Source of the DNA: an uncultured Clostridia bacterium
GTDB taxonomy: Bacteria > Bacillota > Clostridia > Christensenellales > UBA1242
NCBI GenBank assembly: GCA_946635125.1
Contig: CAMPBB010000038.1
Span: 1-5,831, forward strand
Reading direction: 5' to 3'
Length of the DNA: 5,831 nucleotides
The notes beneath the pieces were generated by a model, which saw only the letters and a program-made list of their open reading frames with translations, did not search any database and was not told the DNA's origin. Positions within the stretch are counted from its first letter, which is position 1; each line of letters opens with the position of its first letter. The position numbers were made by a program, and so were the translations under genes. Shown here one piece after another: positions 1 through 4,803 of this stretch.

Positions 1-320
1 TCTATGCCAAGCATGTCATCTGTTGGGAAAGCAACTCCACAGTCAATGACCAAAATGTCATCACCATAGCAAAGTGCTGTCATGTTTTTTCCAACTTCAC
101 CAACTCCACCAAAGAACATTATTTTTAACTTGTTTTTGTTGTTTTTCACATCTTTAAAAGTTCTTTTTGTGTTGCTGTTTTGCCTTTGAAAAACTCTTTT
201 TTTAATGTTTGGATTTGTGTTTTGAGCCATGTTTTGATTTTGTTGCAATTGTTTGTTTTGCTCATCAAACAAAGGCTCACTCATTTTTTGTTCAACTTTT
301 TGTAAGTCTGTTTCCATCAT
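1..320 (-). CDS. rnj: Ribonuclease J, N-terminal part (truncated by window edge)
   Basis: RNase J is a metallo-beta-lactamase/beta-CASP ribonuclease with 5'-to-3' exonuclease and endonuclease activity, central to mRNA decay and rRNA maturation in Firmicutes. Only about 106 residues are visible. Residues 1-65 form a hydrophilic Gln/Asn/Lys-rich extension that is probably disordered. The conserved core begins with LKIMFFGGVGEVGKNMT (about 65-81), followed by GDDILVIDCG (86-95) and FPTDDMLGI (98-106). This matches the first strands of the RNase J fold; the HxHxDH metal motif would lie beyond the edge. Two adjacent ATG codons (320 and 317) follow AAGGAG at 325-330, with spacers of 4 and 7 nt. I give the first, but 317 is equally plausible. 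The gene has its own promoter, downstream of the phage operon terminator, so it is probably a host gene. Family assignment is confident; host versus phage origin is inference. Confidence 0.93.
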   Translation of the reverse strand, partial: MMETDLQKVEQKMSEPLFDEQNKQLQQNQNMAQNTNPNIKKRVFQRQNSNTKRTFKDVKNNKNKLKIMFFGGVGEVGKNMTALCYGDDILVIDCGVAFPTDDMLGI

Positions 321-351
321 ATTTCTCCTTAAAATTATTTCAAAAATCCAT

Positions 352-472
352 AAAAGCACAAAATGCCATAAAAACGCTAAAAAGACTGCTTCTTTTTAAC
401 TCTTAACTTAAATTATTAGCAATAATTGCAAATAGTTACCTCCACCTCTGCAATTAACTGCCATGTGCTTTT
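352..472 (-). other. Candidate structured 5' leader of RNase J mRNA
   Basis: The RNase J leader contains nested complementary segments. A 9-nt inverted repeat (aaaagcaca at 352-360 and tgtgctttt at 464-472) could form a closing stem. Inside it are an 8-bp hairpin (taattgca 423-430 with tgcaatta 449-456, 18-nt loop) and an AT-only-but-one 7-bp hairpin (taaaaag 378-384 with cttttta 392-398, 7-nt loop). Together they would make a three-way junction ending about 30 nt before the ribosome binding site. The closing stem would also cover the start codon of the possible upstream ORF. I do not recognise a known riboswitch or T-box. In DNA this AT-rich some complementarity is expected by chance, so this is a hypothesis. 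Confidence 0.35.
408..464 (-). CDS. Possible 18-aa upstream ORF in the RNase J leader
   Basis: An ATG at 464 opens an 18-codon reading frame (MAVNCRGGGNYLQLLLII) ending in TAA at 408-410. An AAGGA sequence lies about 10 nt upstream of the ATG. The ORF lies about 25 nt into the transcript predicted from the promoter at 494-522 and 87 nt before the RNase J start. The GGTGGAGGT stretch encoding its Gly-rich centre is itself purine-rich and falls in the loop of a predicted hairpin. It could be a leader peptide or simply chance. No family is recognisable. Confidence 0.25.
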   Translation of the reverse strand: MAVNCRGGGNYLQLLLII

Positions 473-493
473 TTCCTTATCTTTGCTGATTTT

Positions 494-522
494 ATTATAA
501 CACAAAAGCTTTGGTTTGTCAA
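494..522 (-). promoter_or_regulatory. Perfect-consensus sigma-A promoter driving RNase J
   Basis: Read on the minus strand, -35 TTGACA (522-517) is separated by exactly 17 nt from -10 TATAAT (499-494). Both hexamers match the consensus fully. Transcription should begin near 487, giving a leader of about 170 nt before the RNase J start. The upstream A/T tracts, which are also the T-tract of the preceding terminator, could act as an UP-like element. The promoter gives RNase J transcription independent of the phage operon. Confidence 0.88.
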
Positions 523-524
523 AT

Positions 525-557
525 AAAAAATAAAAAGCATACAATTTTTTTGTATGC
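525..557 (-). terminator. Intrinsic terminator of the phage late operon
   Basis: An 8-bp perfect stem (gcatacaa 537-544 with ttgtatgc 550-557, 5-nt loop) is followed on the minus strand by TTTTTATTTTTT (536-525). It lies 33 nt past the stop of the holin-like gene, the right place to end the operon. The plus strand also has a T-run after the stem (559-565), so it could work in both directions, although no plus-strand gene leads into it. Its T-tract ends two bases before the -35 box of the next promoter. Confidence 0.85.
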
Positions 558-590
558 CTTTTTTTATTGTTATTTTCGACAATTTGTTGC

Positions 591-887
591 CTATTTATAA
601 TTTTTTTTATTATTTTCCAAAAAATTTTCAGAGTCCTTTTCTTTTTCTTCCTTATTGGCAAGATTGCAATTTTCTTTGTCTTGAACTTTGCAATCTTCTT
701 CTGAATATGACAAAATTCCAAGAAAAACAAAAATTCCCAAAACAAAGTTCACAACAAGCATGTAAACCTCTTTGTTAACATCAATTCCAAAATGTTTTAA
801 TATGTTTTCAAAAACCAAAAACAAAGCACTAAAAATTGAAAGCCAAAATCTTTTTGTTTTTAAAAACTGTTTAAATTTTTTGTTCAT
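591..887 (-). CDS. Holin-like membrane protein (phi LC3-type)
   Basis: This 98-aa protein has a short basic N-terminus (MNKKFKQFLKTKRFW), a first hydrophobic helix at about 14-31, a short polar turn containing FGIDVNKE (33-40), and a second hydrophobic helix at about 42-60 ending in LGIL. Family knowledge: the small phi LC3-type holins of Gram-positive phages show this pattern of K-x-FW near the N-terminus, FGI between the helices and LGI at the end of the second. Holins form membrane lesions that release or activate the endolysin. The C-terminal tail (61-98) is highly charged and longer than I expect for the family. The gene starts 3 nt after the preceding stop, with GGAAG at 896-900 as ribosome binding site, and is the last gene before the terminator. 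No endolysin follows. Role as holin is inferred from topology and position. Confidence 0.72.
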   Translation of the reverse strand: MNKKFKQFLKTKRFWLSIFSALFLVFENILKHFGIDVNKEVYMLVVNFVLGIFVFLGILSYSEEDCKVQDKENCNLANKEEKEKDSENFLENNKKNYK

Positions 888-890
888 ATT

Positions 891-1337
891 TTAGTCTTCC
901 ATAGTGCTGCTTTGCTCATCGCAGCATTGCAACATTTCCTCATCACAACAAGTTTTGTTTTCGTGTTCATTATGTGCATGATTTTTTGATTCCAAATTGT
1001 TTAATGTTTCTTTAATTTTTTCTGCTGTTAAAATATCAAAAGAATTTAAAGCACTTAAAAGTTTGGTGTTTAAAATTTCTTTTTCAAAATTTTTCTGTGC
1101 CTCTTTATTTTTGTTTTCAATTTCTTGTTCTTGTTTTAATTCTATGCCAGAATTTTCTTTTTCACTTACTTCCTGACTTTTTAAAAATACCATAAGGTCA
1201 TCAAAAAGATTTTGTTTTCCTTCCTGAAAAATTTTCATGTTTTTCATGTAAGCACCCCCATTTTTTGTGTAATTTATTTCATTAAAAACGCTTATAACAT
1301 ATTTAATAAAATTTTGTGATTGCAAAATTTTTGCCAT
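891..1337 (-). CDS. Unrecognised phage protein with coiled coil and His/Cys-rich C-terminus
   Basis: I do not recognise this 148-aa protein. The N-terminus (1-30) is mildly amphipathic, the middle (about 55-90) is Glu/Lys/Asn/Gln-rich and likely coiled coil, and a second predicted helix spans about 91-117. The C-terminal 30 residues contain three His (120, 122, 125) and two CC pairs (130-131 and 138-139), a possible metal site or disulfide cluster. The chosen ATG follows AGAGGA at good spacing. An in-frame ATG at 1247, preceded by GGGGGT, would give a 118-aa form and is a real alternative or a second start. It lies 3 nt upstream of the holin-like gene and 93 nt downstream of the 55-aa gene, with a weak candidate promoter in the gap. 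Position between fibre and holin suggests a late accessory, structural or lysis role, but none can be assigned. Confidence 0.7.
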   Translation of the reverse strand: MAKILQSQNFIKYVISVFNEINYTKNGGAYMKNMKIFQEGKQNLFDDLMVFLKSQEVSEKENSGIELKQEQEIENKNKEAQKNFEKEILNTKLLSALNSFDILTAEKIKETLNNLESKNHAHNEHENKTCCDEEMLQCCDEQSSTMED

Positions 1338-1376
1338 AAAATTCCTCTTTTTTGTTGTTTTTTACTGTATTTTTAC

Positions 1377-1404
1377 ATAATATTTGTTTTAATTAAAAAG
1401 TCAC
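1377..1404 (-). promoter_or_regulatory. Weak candidate promoter before the 148-aa gene
   Basis: On the minus strand a GTGACT hexamer (1404-1399, four of six matches to TTGACA) lies 16 nt from TATTAT (1382-1377, five of six matches to TATAAT). Transcription would start near 1370, about 33 nt before the 148-aa gene. In such AT-rich DNA near matches are common, so support is modest. It sits in the largest gap of the operon and just after a terminator-like hairpin. Confidence 0.3.
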
Positions 1405-1410
1405 ATCTCA

Positions 1411-1440
1411 AAAAATAACAGGTTTCCATCTCAAAAACCT
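1411..1440 (-). terminator. Weak terminator-like hairpin after the 55-aa gene
   Basis: A 6-bp stem (aggttt 1420-1425 with aaacct 1435-1440, 9-nt loop) overlaps the stop codon of the 55-aa gene and is followed on the minus strand by GTTATTTTTT. The stem is short and the T-run is interrupted, so any termination is probably partial. It could separate the tail genes from the 148-aa/holin pair. Confidence 0.3.
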
Positions 1441-1598
1441 TGTTGTTTTTTCTTTAACTTTTCCAAAAATTCTTTTGATTTTAATTTGGATTTTCTTTGA
1501 AAACCAATTTCAGTTAAAACAATTTCATCTTCTGTTTGAGCCCAAGTTTTGTCAACTTGGTATGTTGAAAAATTTTCACCATTAACAAATATTTTCAT
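1431..1598 (-). CDS. Small 55-aa protein downstream of the tail fibre
   Basis: This 55-aa protein starts MKIFVNGENFSTYQVDKTW, continues with a short acidic/hydrophobic segment (EIVLTEIGF, about 25-33) and ends in a Lys-rich helical tail (34-55). I do not recognise it. The start is set by an excellent AAGGAG (1605-1610) 6 nt before ATG 1598; the frame can be extended upstream to 1649, but only into the fibre gene and without a ribosome binding site. It begins 11 nt after the fibre stop, so it is co-transcribed and likely translated from its own site. Small proteins following a fibre gene are often fibre chaperones, assembly helpers or tail accessory proteins; that is context only and not shown by the sequence. 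Confidence 0.72.
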   Translation of the reverse strand: MKIFVNGENFSTYQVDKTWAQTEDEIVLTEIGFQRKSKLKSKEFLEKLKKKQQGF

Positions 1599-1604
1599 CT
1601 TCTT

Positions 1605-1610
1605 CTCCTT
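1605..1610 (-). promoter_or_regulatory. Ribosome binding site setting the 55-aa gene start
   Basis: AAGGAG on the minus strand, 6 nt before ATG 1598. Its first base is the last base of the tail-fibre stop codon. It fixes the start and argues against the longer in-frame extension to 1649. Confidence 0.8.
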
Positions 1611-2398
1611 TAAACACTTTCTGCTGGAACAAACACCGCATCGCCCCAATTAACTGTTAAGGCATTTTCATAGCAATATATTTTTTGCCCTTTTTTCATC
1701 ACAAAAGTTGCGTTATATATGAACCCATTTCCACCACAATATTGAGTGTTATATGCAAGGTCTTGCCCCAAATTGCTTCGAAGGTGAAAACCAATATAGC
1801 CATTTCCCCTCAAACTATATCGAAGATAACACACTCCGTTTGATGGTGCTGTGAAAAGAGTTGTAGAAGATGTTGGCGTTCCGCTAAACACAATTTTGTT
1901 ATCTGCTGGAATAAGATTTATCTTTTGTATTGTTTGATTTAAAGCAATCTCCAAATTTTCTCTTAAAGATGCTTCTCCATTTAAAGCACTTGTTATCACT
2001 TTGTTTTGAACAGCATTTGTGCTTTGATTAGACAAACTGTCATCAACGCTCGGCAAATCATTTGCTGTTATAAAACCAACATCATTTGAAAGTTGACTTA
2101 AGTTTTGTGGAATCACTGGCTTGTTTTTAATAAATTCATCACTAAGTTCATCTTGTTCATTCCAGTTGGATTGTTTGTTTTTGTTTGCTCCCGCCTCAAT
2201 GCCAGATAGTTTTTGTTTTTCTTCCAACAAATAGCTTGCTGTTGTTTGATCTAACACTTGCTTGTTTGAGTGAGTGTGAGTGTGAATTGATGAAATCTCA
2301 TCTTTGATTTCTTGAATGCTGTGCGAATTTTTAACAACATCATCATCAAGCTCAATTGACCTTTTGTATGCTTTTCGTGCAATGTTATGAATTATCAT
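1610..2398 (-). CDS. Phage tail fibre / receptor-binding protein
   Basis: A 262-aa fibre protein. An N-terminal helical segment (1-36) probably anchors it to the tail. Then comes a His/Thr alternation, HTHTHSNKQVLD (39-50), leading into EEKQKLSGIEAGANKN (59-74) and FIKNKPVIP (89-97). These are linker motifs seen repeatedly in fibres of Gram-positive phages and prophages. VDDSLSNQSTNAVQNKVI (118-135) is another well-known fibre linker. Residues about 165-262 form a Gly/aromatic-rich, beta-strand-rich domain that likely makes the trimeric tip and contacts the host surface. HxH motifs in fibres can coordinate metal along the trimer axis (known for T4 gp37). ATG 2398 overlaps the preceding stop as ATGA and is preceded by GGAGG (2403-2407), implying translational coupling to the hub gene. 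The short length suggests a compact fibre. Receptor unknown. Confidence 0.88.
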   Translation of the reverse strand: MIIHNIARKAYKRSIELDDDVVKNSHSIQEIKDEISSIHTHTHSNKQVLDQTTASYLLEEKQKLSGIEAGANKNKQSNWNEQDELSDEFIKNKPVIPQNLSQLSNDVGFITANDLPSVDDSLSNQSTNAVQNKVITSALNGEASLRENLEIALNQTIQKINLIPADNKIVFSGTPTSSTTLFTAPSNGVCYLRYSLRGNGYIGFHLRSNLGQDLAYNTQYCGGNGFIYNATFVMKKGQKIYCYENALTVNWGDAVFVPAESV

Positions 2399-3798
2399 AT
2401 AACCTCCAAAATCATGTCATCAAGCCAAGATGAACTTGAAGTTGTTTTTATTTTTATTGAAACTTTTTTGCCTCTTAAATTTGAATTTATCTTTTTGTTT
2501 TTGTTAACGCTCACATTAAATTCATAAGTTTTTTCATCAACACAAAACTCCACACAAAATTCGCCTTGTCCAAACAATTCAAAAGATTTTAACACCTTTT
2601 GCTCTTTCCCCAAAAGCACTGCATGAGATTGCCACATTTTTTCTTCGTCATTTGTAAAGATTTTTGAGCCAAAGCAAAGCATTCCAATTTTGTTTTCAAA
2701 CTCATAATCAAAACAAAAAGATAAAGCATTATTGTTTTCATTGTTTATTGCAAGCATTCTTAAAACAGAAACATCTGTTACAAAACAAAAATTCTTGTCT
2801 AAAATGTCTAACACAATCATTGAATTATTTTTTGTATCACTATTGCCATTTGTTGTGTTTAAAGCAACAACATATTTTCCATTATGCCAAGCTGCCACAG
2901 CCTTTTTGTTATTCTTTGAAATATAGTTTTCAAAACCCATTTCATATTTTAAAAAGTCAACTTGGTCAAATGAGTATAACCCATCTTCCCTTAAAAACAA
3001 TATGCAATTATCCGCAGAGCAAATTGTGTTTACAAAAGTGTTTGCAAAATCAAATGACACAACCTTAAAGCTTCCTTCTTTTAAGGCGTTTGTTGAAGAA
3101 ATTTTTATAATCCCTTTTTCTCGAAAAACAAACAACGCACCATCAAACACTAAAAGTTTAAACGCTTTGCCTAAATCATCATCAAAGTCATAACTCTCAC
3201 CCGAAAATTGTGATGAAAGCAAATCATCAATTGTTTCATTGTTTGTTACATACAAACTGCTTGGTTTGTTTTTGCTGATTGCATAAATTTTGCCGTCAAA
3301 CAAACATGCATCAGTGCAGCATGGAAAAGTTTGAAAAGTATAATGAGAATTTTGCGACCATAGACACAATGTATCTTCATCAGTTGTTGGAACAAAAATT
3401 ATATAATCAATTCCCAAAATGTTTATGTTAAAACCAATTGGTTCACTTAAAAAACTTACATCACTTAATTCAAAAAACACTGTTAAACTTGTTTCAACAA
3501 GACTCCAATAAATCTTCTTTTCATTATTTGTTGTTTGAGCATATAATAAAATAACTCCGGTATATGACATACTACTGTTAGAAAAAAACTTATAATAATA
3601 TATGTTTAAAATTTTGTTCACCTCATTTGGCAAAACATAAGTTTTTTCATTTATGCCATCAAAACATATTGTTAAATTTTTTATGCCATAGCCATTTTTT
3701 AAACCATTATCAATCTTAAAATTTTTGATTACCTTTGCATAATTTAAGTCATTTTCATTTTTGTTTTTAACACCCAAAAATTCAATCTTTTGTTTCAT
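2395..3798 (-). CDS. Probable tail hub/nozzle protein (podovirus-type, beta-rich)
   Basis: A 467-aa protein rich in repeated beta-strand units. CTDACLFDGKIYAI (161-174), FKLLVFDGALFVFREKGIIKI (213-233, given in outline), CILFLREDGLYSFD (265-278) and AAWHNGKYVVAL (302-313) look like successive blades of a propeller-like fold. The C-terminal third (about 400-467) is a further beta domain containing LRGKKVSIKI (441-450). The length and apparent beta-propeller resemble phage P22 gp10 (packaged-DNA stabilisation, about 470 aa), and its position after a small adaptor resembles T7 gp12. No sequence identity to either is claimed. I chose ATG 3798, 5 nt after the preceding stop; an in-frame GTG at 3810 would add four residues and overlap that stop. 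It shares an ATGA overlap with the fibre gene, fitting a hub that carries the fibre. Confidence 0.75.
   Translation of the reverse strand: MKQKIEFLGVKNKNENDLNYAKVIKNFKIDNGLKNGYGIKNLTICFDGINEKTYVLPNEVNKILNIYYYKFFSNSSMSYTGVILLYAQTTNNEKKIYWSLVETSLTVFFELSDVSFLSEPIGFNINILGIDYIIFVPTTDEDTLCLWSQNSHYTFQTFPCCTDACLFDGKIYAISKNKPSSLYVTNNETIDDLLSSQFSGESYDFDDDLGKAFKLLVFDGALFVFREKGIIKISSTNALKEGSFKVVSFDFANTFVNTICSADNCILFLREDGLYSFDQVDFLKYEMGFENYISKNNKKAVAAWHNGKYVVALNTTNGNSDTKNNSMIVLDILDKNFCFVTDVSVLRMLAINNENNNALSFCFDYEFENKIGMLCFGSKIFTNDEEKMWQSHAVLLGKEQKVLKSFELFGQGEFCVEFCVDEKTYEFNVSVNKNKKINSNLRGKKVSIKIKTTSSSSWLDDMILEVI
2403..2407 (-). promoter_or_regulatory. Ribosome binding site of the tail fibre gene
   Basis: GGAGG on the minus strand, 4 nt before ATG 2398. 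It lies inside the last codons of the hub gene, whose TGA overlaps the fibre ATG. Spacing is shorter than usual, which fits reinitiation by ribosomes finishing the hub. Confidence 0.75.
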
Positions 3799-3803
3799 GT
3801 TTG

Positions 3804-4373
3804 TTACCACTCTTTTACTTTCATTTCAAAAATTTGTTTTGTTTTTTTGCACAAAACAATTTGTTTTTTAAAATCACTTTCCCACATGTTTGAATCTTCA
3901 AACAACCCTCTTTTTAAATAAAAATTTGCAACAGCGCCACTTGCAAGCAAGTTAACTGAAATATTTTTGTCCACAATCAAAACTTCATCTGTTAAGTTTT
4001 CTAAAATGTCTGGCTGATAGGAATATGTTATTTCAAATTCACCATTATCGCATTTTATGTAGGTTGGATATGTTGAAAACTTGTGAAAAACTCCATGTTT
4101 ATCTTTAAGTTTTAAAACATCAATCAAAGTTTTGCTTAAATTGCTGTATAAAAAAGTTTTGTTTTCAACAACAATGTTTTCTTTTGCTTTTTGTGGCAAA
4201 TATAAATAACAAATTGCCATAAGAGTGTCATTAACGCTTGAAAGCATGTCGTTAAAAACTTCTTTTTGCTCATCAGTTGCTTCGCTCCCTTCCAACTCAA
4301 AAAGTGATGTTTTTAATATGTCATCTCTTTTTATGTTTTTTAAAGCAACTTCCATAATATCTTTTGTTTGCAT
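3804..4373 (-). CDS. Probable head-tail / tail-tube adaptor protein
   Basis: A 189-aa protein with a helical N-terminal half (about 1-95), a short beta hairpin (YPTYIKCDNGEFEITYSYQPD, 102-122 in outline), and a helical C-terminus with LLASGAVANFYLKRGLFED (142-160). This helix-hairpin-helix order and length are those of connector adaptors such as T7 gp11 (about 196 aa) and P22 gp4. These bind the portal ring after DNA packaging and receive the next tail component. Sequence similarity to those is not demonstrable by eye; the call rests on architecture and on its place between capsid and hub genes. Start: AAGGAG (4379-4384) lies 5 nt before ATG 4373. An upstream in-frame ATG at 4394 overlaps the preceding gene and would place that site inside the coding region. 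It ends 5 nt before the hub start. Confidence 0.72.
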   Translation of the reverse strand: MQTKDIMEVALKNIKRDDILKTSLFELEGSEATDEQKEVFNDMLSSVNDTLMAICYLYLPQKAKENIVVENKTFLYSNLSKTLIDVLKLKDKHGVFHKFSTYPTYIKCDNGEFEITYSYQPDILENLTDEVLIVDKNISVNLLASGAVANFYLKRGLFEDSNMWESDFKKQIVLCKKTKQIFEMKVKEW

Positions 4374-4378
4374 TTTTT

Positions 4379-4384
4379 CTCCTT
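4379..4384 (-). promoter_or_regulatory. Ribosome binding site deciding the adaptor start
   Basis: AAGGAG on the minus strand, 5 nt before ATG 4373. It supports the shorter 189-aa product over a 196-aa product from ATG 4394, and lies just past the TAA of the upstream gene. Confidence 0.82.
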
Positions 4385-4759
4385 TTAAGCCCACCTTGTT
4401 TTATAGGCATTATCAAGATTTGCGTTTTCATGTTTTTTGGCATACGAAAAAATTTCTTTTGCCTTAAAATCGCATAAATCATCAATTTGTCTTTTGTTTT
4501 CTCTTTCCAATTTTTTGTTGTTTTCTTCAATTTCAGCCAGTATTTTTTCCGTGTTTTCTCTTCTTGTTTTAAGCGTTAAAGAAATTGTTCTTGCGTCCAA
4601 ATTTTTGTGTGGAATAGTTAAACAATATGTGTGTTTTTTAGCGCTGGAATGCACCTCAAATTTTTGCTTTTGCGTGTTAAACATAACAAAATAACTTTCG
4701 TCAATTTCTTTTAATCTTTTTGTGATGTCAAAAACATCTTCTTCAATTTTTATGAGCAT
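4385..4759 (-). CDS. Conserved-looking phage protein between capsid and adaptor
   Basis: A 124-aa protein with a compact N-terminal domain (1-65) containing RLKEIDESYFVMFNTQKQKFEVH (15-37, in outline) and LTIPHKNLDART (47-58), and a long charged coiled-coil C-terminus (about 65-110). The N-terminal pattern fits a small protein I associate with capsid-tail clusters of Firmicute prophages, but no function is established to my knowledge. I chose ATG 4759, preceded by AGGGG 9 nt upstream, because MLIKIEEDVF reads as a natural domain start. An in-frame ATG at 4783, with AAGGA just upstream, would add eight residues and cannot be excluded. It follows the capsid gene by 44 nt and ends just before the adaptor's ribosome binding site. 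A head-completion, minor head or assembly role is plausible from position alone. Confidence 0.75.
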   Translation of the reverse strand: MLIKIEEDVFDITKRLKEIDESYFVMFNTQKQKFEVHSSAKKHTYCLTIPHKNLDARTISLTLKTRRENTEKILAEIEENNKKLERENKRQIDDLCDFKAKEIFSYAKKHENANLDNAYKTRWA

Positions 4760-4803
4760 TTTTTGCCGTCCCCTTTCCCACATTGTTTCCTTAAATGAAA
4801 AGC

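Noticed and set aside
321..493. Known riboswitch or T-box in the RNase J leader
   Set aside because: No T-box sequence or recognisable conserved riboswitch core could be identified; only generic pairing potential is present.
209..778. Plus-strand open frames at 209-406 and 554-778, and minus-strand frame 416-745
   Set aside because: They lie antisense to RNase J or the holin gene, or run through the terminator and promoter, have no good ribosome binding site, and show low-complexity Phe/Lys-rich composition typical of AT-rich shadow frames.
1404..1437. Direct repeat catctcaaaaa at 1404-1414 and 1427-1437 as an attachment site or operator
   Set aside because: Only 11 bases, in low-complexity AT-rich sequence, inside the operon and partly overlapping a stop codon; no other copy noticed in the window.
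2664..3193. Plus-strand open frames antisense to the hub gene
   Set aside because: They overlap a well-supported minus-strand gene, lack ribosome binding sites, and their Gln/His/Phe-rich content mirrors the antisense codons.
4225..4694. Plus-strand frames at 4225-4467 and 4437-4694 and the minus frame 4321-4530
   Set aside because: All overlap the adaptor and 124-aa genes in other frames; the minus frame is Lys-rich low complexity. No independent start signals.
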